A stretch of DNA of 64,000 nt, from NCBI GenBank assembly GCA_019925095.2, contig CM034398.1, positions 11,175,001 through 11,239,000 on the forward strand, given 5' to 3'. A program made the position numbers and the translations under genes. Below are positions 1 to 10,553 of this stretch, one piece after another; within the stretch, counting starts at the first letter, position 1; the number at the start of each line of letters is the position of its first letter. The DNA comes from Dendrolimus kikuchii. Taxonomy: Eukaryota; Arthropoda; Insecta; Lepidoptera; Lasiocampidae. The notes beneath the pieces were generated by a model that worked only from the letters and a program-made list of their open reading frames with translations, was not told where the DNA came from and made no database searches.

Positions 1-221
1 GGATAAATAAACATTAGTTTTTATTCAAATTATTAGTACTACAGTCGTAAGAATGTTGTCGGAATTAGCAAGTCAGTGTGCACTGTCTATTAAGTAGCAC
101 TAGGGAAAGTGTATCGTTACAGAGCCGCTAATGTGCCCACTGAATATGTATTGTATCGGGAGAGCGCTCAAGATAACGAGATGTCATCTCATGGAGACGC
201 GACTCGACGCTGAATCACTAC

Positions 222-665
222 AGGTGTAATTCCGACGAATGCGGCAGGCAGCAGACGGCAGCGGCAGACAGCAACAGCAAATGCTGCAACGGCAGACATA
301 ATTACTTTGCAGTATTAATTTGTATGTAACTAATTCCGACATTCGACTTCAATTGCTGCGCGTCAGGTCTATTTAGCAAAGATTCAAAAAAGCCTTTTCC
401 CACTCTGTATAAGTACAATGGCATAATGGGTTTTCTGCTTCAGTAATAATACAATAATAAGGTCATTGTCTGCTTATTCTTCTAGCAATAAAAAAATCAG
501 CAGTTGATTATTCATTACGGACTGTATCGCGAAAATACGACCGTAAAGCTGTAGGTTTCCTGCGCCTGCGGAATCCTTACGACGGCAAATCAAGCCCGAC
601 AATATTTGCTGTCGGCCGTTTGCTGCTGCCGTCTTCTGCCTGCCGCGTCCGTTGGAATTGCACCT
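222..665. mobile_element. Non-autonomous TIR DNA element (MITE-like, about 440 bp)
   Basis: The two ends are inverted copies of each other: arm 222-283 begins AGGTGTAATTCC and arm 603-665 ends GGAATTGCACCT. Both arms contain the GC-rich stretch GCGGCAGGCAG followed by imperfect CAG-rich sequence. The interior is AT-rich and has no reading frame. Terminal inverted repeats of about 60 bp without coding capacity fit a non-autonomous DNA transposon. I could not define a target-site duplication, so the superfamily is unassigned. Confidence 0.6.
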
Positions 666-755
666 TAAGGCACATTTACTTTAATATTATGCTATTCTTA
701 AAGTGAAACAAACTACTCTAACATTTCAAGTCACTTACAGAAGTATTATACTTAT

Positions 756-1488
756 ACATACATACATACATACATAACTTCACGCCAGTTCCCTCGCGGG
801 GTAGGCACGAACAACAGAGTGCCATTTAGGCTTATTCTTACACACCTCACTTGCCTCTTTGACATTCATAACTCTTGTCATGCAAGCTCGTCTGTTCTTA
901 AGGCTCCTGACATCACCTTCTGCTAGTACACGATCAATTTGATCATGGAAGGTGTGTCGTGGCCTTCCACGACTTCTGCATCCATCCACTTTTGCATTGT
1001 ATATCTGTTTAGTCATTCTTTCATCATGCATTCTTTCCACATGCCCGAACCACCGGAGCATTCCTTTCCTTACCTTCACCCCGACACTCTCTTTCAGACC
1101 AACTCTCTTTCTTACTTCGGTATTACGAACGCGGTCCGCGAGCGTCACTCCGCAGATTTTGCGCAGTGCTCGCATCTCGACCGCGTTTACTCTACTTTCA
1201 TGCTCTTTCTTCCATACCCAACTCTCGCTTCCATACGTGAGCGTAGGTACCAGCACCGCGTTGTGTACGGCGAGCTGGGCCTTCTGGCTGAGGTTCTTAG
1301 CGCCTAGAAGTTTACCTAACGCTCCATTTAAACTATTCCCCAAATTCACTCTTCTTTCTATATCAGCGGTGTACCTTCCATCCCTGCTAAAAGCACATCC
1401 AAGATATACAAACTCATTCACTTGCTCCAGCATAACATCATCGACCATTATCCTTGCATTCGTTCTGGTTTCTTCTCTTTCAAACACC
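756..1488 (-). mobile_element. 5'-truncated RTE-like LINE insertion with 11-bp TSD
   Basis: The insertion is flanked by an exact 11-bp direct repeat ATTATACTTAT at 745-755 and 1489-1499. On the minus strand it carries the C-terminal part of a LINE reverse transcriptase, then a tail of ATGT repeats (756-778). The same 3' end recurs at 5.7, 30.3, 37.5 and 46.1 kb. Truncation at the 5' end, a short-repeat tail and a TSD are hallmarks of target-primed reverse transcription. The RTE label rests on the tandem-repeat tail and protein similarity, and other LINE clades share that C-terminal region. Confidence 0.88.
780..1488 (-). CDS. Partial LINE reverse transcriptase, C-terminal region (intact frame)
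   Basis: An open frame of about 235 codons reads through to a stop just before the ATGT tail. It contains the region downstream of the RT catalytic core: a thumb-like segment (EFVYLGCAFSRDG), a conserved LTYGSESW block, a KICGVTLADRVRN segment, the common LINE C-terminal WFGHVERM motif, and a GRPRHTFHDQI motif. The endonuclease and the RT catalytic aspartates are missing because the copy is 5' truncated at 1488. There is no start codon of its own: the first possible codons lie in flanking DNA. The absence of stops suggests a young insertion. It is unlikely to be expressed as a functional protein. Confidence 0.82.
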
Positions 1489-1499
1489 ATTATACTTAT

Positions 1500-2394
1500 G
1501 TACAATATATCTTTATTTTTGTAATAACTTATGCTTTAATAGCTAAAGGCTTTATACATATATTTTTATTCTGATTTGAAAGTTTATACCATACCTATAC
1601 GACATTACTCCGGCAAAATAAATAGCCCGAAAGTCAGTTACAGATGTTATATGTATAAATCTGCGCAACGCCTGATTTTGTATGAAAAGTCGTGCAATGC
1701 AGACCTACCTGTGCTGTGCTAAGAGAGAGCATAAAATGTTGCGCTTATATTCGGATAATGGACCATTATTCGAATCGGAGTCTGACTGCGGCAGTAGTAA
1801 GCAGTAATAAGATTCGCAAAACATTTTATTTATTTTAAAATTTAGAGTTTTCTCTGAGGCTACGCCGCGTGAAAACCCCTAGGTAGTAAATAGCTCTATG
1901 TTACGTACATAAAAAAATAACTAGGTCTTTTATATACATAAACCTTCAATACTTTGGTTTCTTGATCAACACAAAGAAACCACAGACTACTAAATAAACT
2001 AACTCAATATAGTGTACACAACTGCACAGCAAAACATAAAGAAAAGTCTCAGCCAACCTGATTTGAAGTAGCTAATACGTAATGAATGACATAGGGGCAA
2101 CCTGACAACGTATTTGTTATTGAATTACAGCGATAGGTAGTTATCTACATCGCAAATGCAGCGCCACCTATTTTGCTAATCCGTATATTTTAAAGAAACG
2201 ACGTTACTAAACATCATATAACGTATCCTAAGTGTTATCGAGTTATAAGCCCGCCCTATGTCCAGTTTCAATCACGTCATCAGTAGGTTCCAAAAAAGGA
2301 TGCGATCGCAGCGTCATCTTTTTCGCTATTTCTGTCTATCCCACGGAAACGACGTCATTCATCGGGATAAAAAGTATATTAAGTTACTACTATA
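1500..2394. other. AT-rich intergenic sequence, nothing recognised
   Basis: No frame, terminal repeat or RNA motif stands out here. The stretch is ordinary AT-rich intergenic DNA between the RTE-like insertion and the inverted-repeat region that begins near 2395. Confidence 0.5.
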
Positions 2395-4210
2395 AGTAGT
2401 ATATAGACTATAAGTAGAAGATTAAACCTAGGTCATCGAAGTAATAGGTAAGGTTACCAGAAGGCTGGCTGGCTGGCGCTGGATCGCCATACTAATTCGT
2501 TGTCCGAGGTAGGATCCAGCCCTCTGATCACCCGAAGAGTCAATGGCTAGTTCTGATATAATAATAAATGTGTATTAATATTGTTAGAACAGCATAGATG
2601 TTAGTATCCCGGAGTATATTTTTATAACTCATTACGAAACAAGAAAAGTTAAATTATACCTTTATTTGCTTACACTATAGGAATAATTCGAATGCTTAGA
2701 ATTGTCGTAGTTATGCACACTTGCGCAACCGAATATACGTAGCTCTACATTTGATGGTTCAGTTACGCATTCACCAATCAATATTAAAGTCAAACGGGCA
2801 ATGCTCTTCGTATATACACTTGAAAGTATTGCTTTTTATCCCTGGCGGAAGAAGTAAACGGTTGATTTATTTACTGTTTATCCTTATTGATGTGAAAATT
2901 GTAAACATTTAAGTTCGATTATTTTGGCCTTACTATAAGCGTCTCTTAATATTTTAAGCAATTGCTTATTTAGGAAGTCATTTATAAAAGTCTTACTTTG
3001 CTTTGAGACATTTTTATGATTAAGGCATTGTTGTATTCTCTTTTAATTGTAACAAACTATTCAAACTTAGAATTTAAAGACACAAGATATATGCGATAGA
3101 AGTATAATCGCTCAGTAAAAGACTTAGGTACTTTGAAATGCTCCTAAATCTTACTTAACAAGGTAGCGCTACTAAACAGTCTCCTCGCATTTTGAAGTAG
3201 TATTATTTAATTAGTTTTTACTATCTATATAATTTTATTACATGTATGTCTCTGCAGATCACGGCCCATAAAATGGCCCGGACTTTTGGAAGGATTCCTG
3301 GGGCTATGGGAAGACAACACGTAGAGGCCCCTTGACAAATTTAAATTAAATGTGGCTTGACACCGGTGATTGTCCCGGTAAATGTAGGACTATTGTACGG
3401 AATGAGAACAAAAGGTACCGGCCTATTGCGATGAACTGCTAGTGGAGTTACAGATCTGCCTGTCGCAATGTTCAAAGCACATGGTAAAAATGGGCGGACG
3501 GTGACTCGCCACTCACTACATGGGTCCTAAAAATGACGAGGGGCAACATGGGTGTGAGGGACTAAGGTGTGTCGAGAGGTGGGCTGCAGGTTCACCGAAG
3601 CTACTTCCGACGTTATGCCATTTATCACTTTCCCTCCTGGAGCTTGAGTCTTAACTCTAGCGATCTCCACTCCGTGCCGGCTGGCTAAGGCAAGCACGGA
3701 GGTGGGGGACTTGAATTGGCCCCCGGAGTCAGATCCGAGGTGTCGCTACTCACCTAAGACTTCGCCACAAAACCCCCTGCAGGTACATGTAATTTTATTT
3801 ATTATTATTACTTAATATTATTATAGACCGGAAGTATGTCTTAGCCACGATGATTTGCGTTATTTGAATTATCGCATTTAAACTTTCATTTTTTGAAGGA
3901 TAAATGTAGGTATATTTATAATTGTAAATGTGTAAGAAACTGGTGTTTTAGATTATAGTATAAATTAAATTAAAGGAACACGTTTGCGTGTAATACGTTA
4001 TTAGTATTAGGAATCCATATTACCAGCCAAAAAACAAAACAAAAAAAACTTTAAATCATTCATTATTTCAGGGCGACGTATTTTGGGCATACGTTGCTCC
4101 ATAAATTATGCATGTATGGCGATCCAGCGAGATAACGTGACCAGCCTTCTAGAAATCTTATCCATTGACTTCGACGACCTAGGCTCTGTGTTCTACTTAT
4201 AGTCTTAAGC
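2395..4210. repeat. Inverted repeat pair (2395-2500 and 4105-4210) around a 1.6-kb spacer
   Basis: The segment near 2395-2500 (GACTATAAGTAGA, then CCTAGGTC, AGAAGGCTGG, CTGGATCGCCATAC in order) reappears in reverse complement at 4105-4210 with the same order of blocks and some differences. A related copy of the AGAAGGCTGG block is at 38815-38940. The two arms could be the ends of one degenerate DNA element or two separate insertions in opposite orientation. The spacer contains an unrelated repeat (3252-3785). No transposase frame is present. Confidence 0.5.
3252..3785 (-). repeat. Dispersed non-coding repeat family A, copy 1
   Basis: This GC-richer block matches, in reverse complement, the blocks at 29681-30270 and 50672-51025. 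Shared landmarks read on its own strand are GTGAGTAGCGACACCTCG, CGGCACGGAGTGGAGATCGC, AGTGGCGAGTCACCGTC and AAAAGTCCGGGCCATTTT. No copy keeps a frame, so it is probably a non-autonomous element or the untranslated part of a larger one. This copy is diverged, with several small indels relative to the 29.7-kb copy. Confidence 0.75.
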
Positions 4211-4872
4211 GATTATAGGTAGAGAACAAAATAAGTTAAGTTTCCTTCACTGTACTAGTTTATAGTTATAACGTAATATTTATAGTATTTACTAGGCGAT
4301 TGTCGTTGATAGTATTCCCATGCTAAAATCGATTCATTCCCAATACCTTGAAGAAGGAATTAACAAATAAACAAGCAACCAAATAAAATCGCTTTTATAC
4401 TTAGTTACTTATAAATATAATTTATGGATAAGTTGAAACACACATCGACGAAAACCTTTCGACATCAACATATAATAGCAACATAAATCCGTAAGAAATT
4501 TTAGCTATAACCGATATGAGATAAGCCTGTATTGCGAGCTCAAAGTTACTTCGTTGCTGCTAACATGCATGGCAACATTTGTATACTTGTGCCCTTTACT
4601 CAATCCGTTTCGGTAGACCCGAAAACACACTTATTTTACGTAAATCTTATTGAGACTATATTTGTTCAAGTTGCTCAAAGCCGCCTTTACTTCCTTGTAT
4701 GTTTACAAATGGAACAAGACCTTCTTGGGGTCCATAGTAATTTTGGTTAAACAGGAACCCTTATAAAATGGTTTAATCTATGTGGTGTCACATCACAGCC
4801 AGCCATTTGTCTCAAACGCTACTGAGTCAATATGAGTGAAATTTAGCTCAAAGCAGTAACGAACGAGTAAGT
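4211..4872. other. AT-rich intergenic sequence, nothing recognised
   Basis: No credible gene is visible. A 72-codon frame at 4532-4750 shows no family motif and sits in AT-rich sequence, so I do not call it. Confidence 0.45.
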
Positions 4873-5166
4873 CGTGGTAGCGTAATGGCTAACGCACGCG
4901 TCCCAAACTCAAAGGGCGCGGGTTCGATCCTGGCCGGAACGCATGCACCACTTAGTCAGTTTTCTGATCTAATATGCACATATTGTAACAATTACCACGT
5001 GCTAACTACGGTGCAGGAAAACATTGTGATGCAACCTGCAACCGAGATAACCGATGTGTCAACCCTGCCAAGCCGCCATGGATAATCGTGGCGGGTATAA
5101 TATCCGTTCCCCCTATAATGGGAGGCCCAAGCCCAACAGTGGGACATTTATGGGCTGATATTGTTG
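4873..5166 (+). mobile_element. tRNA-derived SINE, full-length-looking copy
   Basis: The head resembles a tRNA with internal polymerase III boxes: an A-box-like TAGCGTAATGGCTAACGC near 4878 and a B box GGTTCGATCC at 4921-4930. A body follows with AACCTGCAACCGAGATAACC, and the 3' end has AACAGTGGGACATTTATGGG then TTGTTGTT. The same head and body recur at 48690-48985, a head fragment is at 15891-15960, and a related 3' end is on the minus strand at 48137-48305. The tail resembles that of lepidopteran LINEs, which would mobilise it (inference). Confidence 0.78.
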
Positions 5167-5282
5167 TTTATATTATAGTAACAAGATTGTGGAACAAAAT
5201 AAAAATTAGGGGTGGCTACCATACACTTAACTAAAAGGAATATCGTTAGACAAGTTATTTTACACAGTATAAAACAATGGCG

Positions 5283-5345
5283 CTTTCCGCATCCGTCTAT
5301 CTGTCTGGATATCCGCTAACTCTTCAGAAACCATGCAACGGATTT
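5283..5345. repeat. Fragment of a dispersed repeat
   Basis: The block CCGTCTATCTGTCTGG followed by CAACGGATTTCGATAATTTT resembles the degenerate interspersed repeats common in lepidopteran genomes. It is too short to classify. The rest of 5167-5677 shows nothing recognisable. Confidence 0.3.
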
Positions 5346-5688
5346 CGATAATTTTTCACTAAATGTGTATATATATGTATAAAACACCTAATTTAATTTT
5401 TATGTAAGTAAGACAGAGCTACCTCCTAGGCCTAGGGCTTGTTTGATCCACGGCTTAGTCGCGAGGAAAGCTTTAGTTAAAAATAATAACGACGTGATGG
5501 TTTTATGTGATCAAGTGGTGAAATATTCACTTCGAAAGTCGTAAAAACTGTTTCCCATTCGGCTAACTTAAACGATTTTGTATAAATTAATGTGAAAGTA
5601 ATTTTACATTACACATTATTTAAAGTAATTTCACATTACACATTAGTAGTTTTTGAGATAAGGAGTATTTATGGCAATATTTTTGTTT

Positions 5689-5749
5689 GTATTGTTCGTG
5701 CCTACCCCGCAAGGGAACTGGCGTGAAGTTATGTATGTATGTATGTATG
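5689..5749 (+). mobile_element. RTE-like LINE, 3'-terminal 60 bp with 11-bp TSD
   Basis: Only the last codons of the LINE ORF (GTGCCTACCCCGCAAGGGAA) and the ATGT tail are present. The 11-bp direct repeat TATTTTTGTTT lies on both sides (5678-5688 and 5750-5760). It is an extremely 5'-truncated insertion of the family seen at 756-1488. Confidence 0.85.
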
Positions 5750-5760
5750 TATTTTTGTTT

Positions 5761-6102
5761 AAGATTCTGTACATATAAATTACGACAACAGTGGACATTT
5801 ATCACTTCTGACCTCTGGTGTCGGAACACAATTCAAAGTTGTTATGGCGGCATACTCTAGACGAGTTTTTTTTGTCCTGACTGTCGGTTTTTTTTGTCGC
5901 CTCTTACGGCAGGCCGCCCGGCCGCCGGAATTAGTATTCTTTTTCTTAACTAAACACACATAAAATTTCATCCATATCGTAAAACCTACTACCACTCCCG
6001 GACACCCACTCAAACCCACATTCAATTTCATCAAAATCGTAGAACCCGATTCCAGCGCCAAGTACTTTGTTTAGATTGAAGGGTTACATTATTGAAGCTT
6101 TC
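5761..6102. other. Intergenic, with a short imperfect tandem duplication
   Basis: Two near-copies of AATTTCATC-n-ATCGTA-n-AACC are spaced about 57 bp apart (near 5965 and 6022). A C-rich segment sits beside a GC-rich patch at 5905-5930. No gene is visible. Confidence 0.35.
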
Positions 6103-6262
6103 GTAGGAATCCCTAATGTTTATATAGCCTAAATTAATCAGGAATAATGTAGTATGCGAATGGTGAAAGAATTTTTGAAATCGATCCAGTAGTTTTCAAG
6201 TTTATTCGTTACAAACATACAAAATTACAAATCTTTCTTCATTATAATATTAGTATAGATTT
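6103..6262 (+). repeat. Dispersed degenerate repeat ending TATTAGTATAGAT
   Basis: The block reads GAAAGAATTTTTGAAATCGA, then CCAGTAGTTTTCAAG, and ends ATAATATTAGTATAGAT. The same order of motifs appears at 14655-14895 (minus) and 39705-39945 (plus). Looser relatives are at 33765-33945, 44055-44245, 51888-52160 and 52935-53110. It is an old, widespread non-coding repeat of uncertain class. Confidence 0.6.
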
Positions 6263-6739
6263 AAACATTAAACAAGAAACAATTTGCCATTTCCAAATTA
6301 TTACATTATATTTATAGAGGCTTTGAAGTTTTATAAGATGGAAAAGTGTCTCCGTAACTACACGATTAAAATAAATTTTATCTTAAAAGACTCTTCCTGC
6401 GATACGAGTTGTTTCGAACCAAACCCTAGGGACAGTCCTAGTTATTAATATTTAAATAGAATCTTTAGATTTTTTGTACATATATAAATTTTTTAAATAT
6501 TATTTTTCAACTCAATTTTCCCTCTTGGAAATCTATATAACGCCCAAAACCGTTTCAACTTCAATCTGGCTGCACAAATTCAATTCGACATGCGCGTAGA
6601 AGCGGAGTGGCTACTTCAACCAGCTGACAGACGGAATTGCAGAACACGTCTATAGAGTACATTGTATATGTAAAGAAACACGTCAATTGTCAATTGCATC
6701 TCCTCAACCGATTAGTAACTGGATAAAGCAATTTTAACC

Positions 6740-7403
6740 ATTAGCTCAGATTTAGAACGCATTCTTCACTGGGGTAAGTCATTTGGGCTAGATGTGAACC
6801 CTGCCAAAACACGAGCTTTCTACACCGGTAGTTCACGGACGCTGAATAAGGTCAACTGGAGTATCATATCTAGCAAAACTTTTGACGGATCATTTATTCC
6901 TTTTACTAATAGGGTAAAAAACCTTGATATTATATTTCACAGTAAGCTGTCTTGGCGACTTCATATCACCGAATTAAGTCAATGACTATTTTTCTCGTCC
7001 AAGTCTCTTGGAAAGTTGAGGAACTTCTTGCCCATTGCCACTAAAGTTAAGCTAGCAGAGTCCCTATTATTCCCTATCCTTGATTATGGTGACGATAGGC
7101 TATGTAGATGTAACTTAAGAAGAACTTAATAAATTTGAGCGCCTTCAAAATTTCTGCATAAGGGTCATATTTGGCCTACGCTTTACGCTTTCTTTTCTCT
7201 ACAGCATTTTACTTGTTACTCCTAATCCTCCTGTACCCTTGATCACTTTAAAGAACGCTTTGATTTTTTTTTCTTGCTTTCACAATTTACGCCGTTGCAC
7301 TAAACTTAGACTGAACACCTCTGCGCATAATTCAACTTTCTATAACGATTCTTTTACCGTCAAGGCTGTAACAGCTTTGGAACGCGCTGCCTGTTGCTAT
7401 CAG
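6740..7403 (+). pseudogene. Jockey-like LINE reverse transcriptase fragment (degenerate)
   Basis: Broken frames encode the part of a LINE RT downstream of the catalytic box: LDVNPAKTRAFYTG, then IPFTNRVKNLDIIF and LSWRLHITELS, then a thumb region (KSLGKLRNFLPIATKVKLAE, FPILDYGD), and further on FTVKAVTALERAACC. Stops and frameshifts occur at about 6983, 7100 and 7225. The copy is cut at 7403 by the gypsy element that follows. A second degenerate copy of the same region lies on the minus strand at 56207-56960, which confirms the family and shows where the sequence is interrupted. Confidence 0.8.
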
Positions 7404-7652
7404 ACCTTGATTGGTAAACTTGTTTTAATGAATAAACCTACTGAACGAACCCCGAACGCGCGGCGCGCAGGCCGGCGCGTGAGTTCCTACATACATGCGT
7501 ACGTCACAAGGTTGCAGGATTAACTGAGTAGCTTGGCCGGCGGGCGGGTCGGGCGACCCGAACGCCGCGAGGGTGGAGCGGGGGCCCGCATCGGGGATAC
7601 GATGTTCCCAACACGTATACTTCCAGCGCTTTTACATACTTGCCGCGCTATA
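7404..7652 (-). repeat. 3' LTR (U5 end truncated)
   Basis: On the minus strand the LTR begins TATAGCGCGG after a polypurine tract. It matches the other LTR from 7610 down to 7404 and then stops abruptly at LINE sequence. The missing end is present in the other LTR, where it closes with CCCGCTATA, so the complete LTR would have short inverted termini (TATAGCG and CGCTATA). Confidence 0.8.
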
Positions 7653-9682
7653 GTCTCCCCCTCCAAGTCCTCGGACACCCCGGGAGAGGACTTGGCTTTG
7701 GAAGGCCTACCCCTCCTCCTACTCTGAATTACGGCAGAATCTCCTTGATATAAAGTGAGAGCACTAGCGTGGTACTTAGTAGTGTTTCCATTATTATCTA
7801 CTACTTTATAGGTGGTAGGACTAACTAACTCAGCTATTTTGAACGGTCCCAGTCGTCTGGGCGTAAACTTACTAGTAACCCCTTTGTCAACATTACTGGA
7901 AACGTGGGCCGAAACCAAAACTAAATCACCAATTTTGTAGCTTGGTGCGGGTTGACGCCCCCTGTCGGCGTAAATCTTCCTCCGACGCTGTTGATTAGTG
8001 ATTCGCGTAGCATCGCCCGTATCTATACGATGCAGCGCAAAAGAAGTTGGCGCTCCCCCTGGAGTAAAAATGTCCTCTTGATCATTCAGGAGTTCCGAGA
8101 GCCGTTGACGTTGATCCGACCCAAAATGGGAACCTACCTCTGGTTCAAATCTCATCGTAAAATATCGCGGTATATGACTAAAAGTATAACGAGAATTTTT
8201 AAAGTCAAGTACCACACCTGCGTCTAATAAAAAATTCATACCTAACAAGGTATCAGTTGCACCAGGCAAAATGATAAAAAGAGTGGGAACGACAGGCCCC
8301 TGCGGCACCCTTACATCCACCTTAGCTACATCTACTACAAGATTTTTACATGAACCATCAGCTAACTTAACACTAGTACACGTTTTATCGAACTTATGAC
8401 CGTGTTTCACTAAATGTGCACGTAAACTTTCACTAGCAACCGATTGCTTTGCACCAGTATCAAACAACGCACTTCCACGAGCACCATAAATCTCCAATTC
8501 CACTACGGGTCTCTGACGCGGGTCAATGACCTCGCTTCCAATAGCGGCAATTGACTGGAAAGCGGAAAAAGAAGCAGACGATTCCTGTTTATTCTTACAA
8601 GTAGAGCAATTAGCTCGTATAACACCAGGCGTGCCGCATCCAAAGCATGTTACTGAAGGTGTCAAACTGTCTTCTTCTTTCTTAACGTTACCAGGAAACG
8701 ACTTCTTAGATAACAGCTTCGGGCACTCCTCTTTCAAATGGCCGAATTGCTTACAATAATAGCAACGAGCTCTACTTGCTTTACTGGACGAAGCTGGTAC
8801 TGCTGGATATGCTGTGTCTACAATCGGAGTCACTGATTCCTTATTCTTTCTAAGCTGTGACTGCTGAGAGCTACGGCCTTCATCTAAAATATCTTCAATA
8901 GAACGGGCCTGTTCCAATAGCTCAGAGAAAGACATAAAAGATTTACGACATATCTTCTCCCTTATTCTCTTATGCAGTAGCCCATACACCATGTCGAGCT
9001 GAGCTTCCTGAGAGATAGCAGTCGACGGCAACTGTGCTAACAATGCTCTTATTTTGCAGACGAAAATATCGGTAGGCTCATCGCCTTGTTCCCGTTCAAA
9101 TATTTTCCGGTAAACCCTGTGTGGCGGCAAACGAGGACCATAAGTTTGCTTTAATAATTCTATGGCATCAGGCCAACTATTAACAGATGCTTTCACACCT
9201 TGCCACCAGGTTGCTGCAAGACCAGACAAAAGCATTGGTAAGCCTCGCAAGGCTATGTGATCTTCTATACCGACGCATTCCTTATATATTTCTATAGCGT
9301 CGACAAAAGCTAAAACGTCGCTCCCTTTTGCACCGTCGAAGCGCGATGAGCAATTTGCAAAGTTACCAGACAAGGCACTCGTAACAGGCGCAGGCGGTGA
9401 AGCTGGAGCGCGTATCAAAGACAAAAGATACGCCAAGTGTTGATCCGTCATAACTATTGGAGTTCCCGGTTGAACAGACGGCGCCGGCGACTGCGCAAAC
9501 GGCGCAGCAGAGGTGGAGGCCCCGCTAGGGCCCGCAGTAGGCGGTGGAGGCGCGCCCGGCGGCACATGAGCCACGCCGGACGCGGACAAGAGAGTCTCAG
9601 ACTCTCCAGCGATACCCCTATCCACAGAGGGTATATGCTGATCCATCCCGTCACTGGTTGCACCAGACCGTGTAAGCACCAT
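7520..9682 (-). CDS. Gag-protease ORF fused to integrase C-terminus (gypsy deletion derivative)
   Basis: The 720-aa frame begins MVLTRSG, a start seen in lepidopteran gypsy Gag proteins. Residues 1-100 are proline/serine-rich, followed by a capsid-like region. There is a CCHC knuckle at about 307-320 (CYYCKQFGHLKEEC), a second degenerate Cys cluster (CFGCGTPGVIRANC), and a retropepsin with the catalytic motif FDTGAKQS at about 407 and LLGMNFLLDAG. The frame then reaches the spot where RT normally starts (HRIDTGDA), but at about residue 560 it jumps to an integrase C-terminal segment (YADRGRQPAPSYKIGDLV, SKFTPRRLGPFKI). RT, RNase H and the integrase catalytic core are absent, yet the frame stays open. 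It could supply Gag and protease only (inference). Confidence 0.88.
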   Translation of the reverse strand: MVLTRSGATSDGMDQHIPSVDRGIAGESETLLSASGVAHVPPGAPPPPTAGPSGASTSAAPFAQSPAPSVQPGTPIVMTDQHLAYLLSLIRAPASPPAPVTSALSGNFANCSSRFDGAKGSDVLAFVDAIEIYKECVGIEDHIALRGLPMLLSGLAATWWQGVKASVNSWPDAIELLKQTYGPRLPPHRVYRKIFEREQGDEPTDIFVCKIRALLAQLPSTAISQEAQLDMVYGLLHKRIREKICRKSFMSFSELLEQARSIEDILDEGRSSQQSQLRKNKESVTPIVDTAYPAVPASSSKASRARCYYCKQFGHLKEECPKLLSKKSFPGNVKKEEDSLTPSVTCFGCGTPGVIRANCSTCKNKQESSASFSAFQSIAAIGSEVIDPRQRPVVELEIYGARGSALFDTGAKQSVASESLRAHLVKHGHKFDKTCTSVKLADGSCKNLVVDVAKVDVRVPQGPVVPTLFIILPGATDTLLGMNFLLDAGVVLDFKNSRYTFSHIPRYFTMRFEPEVGSHFGSDQRQRLSELLNDQEDIFTPGGAPTSFALHRIDTGDATRITNQQRRRKIYADRGRQPAPSYKIGDLVLVSAHVSSNVDKGVTSKFTPRRLGPFKIAELVSPTTYKVVDNNGNTTKYHASALTLYQGDSAVIQSRRRGRPSKAKSSPGVSEDLEGETIARQVCKSAGSIRVGNIVSPMRAPAPPSRRSGRPTRPPAKLLS
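7653..7666 (-). other. Polypurine tract of the gypsy element
   Basis: Read on the minus strand this is TTGGAGGGGGAGAC, directly before the LTR start. It is the expected position for the plus-strand DNA primer. Confidence 0.65.
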
Positions 9683-10553
9683 AATGCCTAATCGGAAAAC
9701 TCTATGTTTCCACGGTGATAAATTGTCCGATCACCAAGACAAACGGAAAACACAATATAGTTCAACACAAAATAATTGTTCATCGTAGCCTAAATAAACA
9801 ATAACTTCAACTATAAAAGATAACTTGAAAATAAAGTTCTAAGTTCAAAACAGTCTGACACTAAAAGTCTTAAATTGGAAAACAACACTGTCTGTACACA
9901 AAACACAATGTTCCAATTAACGAAAAAAAAAAGTCTTTGTATAAAATTATTCTTCCAAAATTATTCCAACTAGTAGGTAAGTACAGTCCTGTATAAATAA
10001 GTCCAAAAGTACTTACGGAACCATCGTACGTATGTACTTACATATATGAAAATAAACACTAATTTCTAGTTCTTTATACTTATAGTCACTTTATATAAAA
10101 CAATAAATTAAATTTAAATCAAAATGTCACGTAAAACAAACACAAATAAACATTTGAACCGTTTTAGGGTACCTAGGTTTATTCAAAGTACTAACTTAAG
10201 TTATAAACAAGTATGCAAAAGTACGAACAAGTTTGAATAAAAACGAATGAGTCCGAACAAGTTCAAACAAGTCCAAACACGTCGAGCACTCACACTCGTA
10301 CGAACGTGTATTTCACTCACAAGTCCTATAGAAACCTATTCAGAACACGTTAGGTCATTAGGTACTAAATCACGAACCTACAGTTTAGTTCTAGACTTAC
10401 GATAGCCACCTAAACGTCGCGTTGAGTACTAACTCAGAACAAACGCGGAACAAACGTATCGGCACACACAGGTATCGCAAAGTTTATAACTAGAACACAC
10501 TAAAACTGTTTTAAAACACTATATTTCGTGCCACACGTTGGGCTGCCAATTAT
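9683..10553 (-). other. 5' leader of the gypsy element
   Basis: An 870-bp AT-rich stretch without a frame lies between the primer-binding site and the Gag start. It contains repeated words such as AAGTACGAACAAGT and GTCCAAACA near 10205-10280. Long leaders are usual in this group. Confidence 0.65.
10531..10550 (-). other. Primer-binding-site-like sequence
   Basis: Read on the minus strand it is ATTGGCAGCCCAACGTGTGG, immediately inside the 5' LTR. It has the TGGC-GCCCAACGTG form typical of gypsy primer-binding sites complementary to a tRNA 3' end. I did not identify the tRNA. Confidence 0.6.

Noticed and set aside
939..1524. Plus-strand frames over the first RTE-like copy
   Set aside because: They are antisense shadows of the reverse transcriptase frame, with no family motif.
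4873..4945. Possible tRNA gene (A and B boxes)
   Set aside because: The cloverleaf does not close, and the segment continues into a repeated SINE body also present at 48.7 kb.
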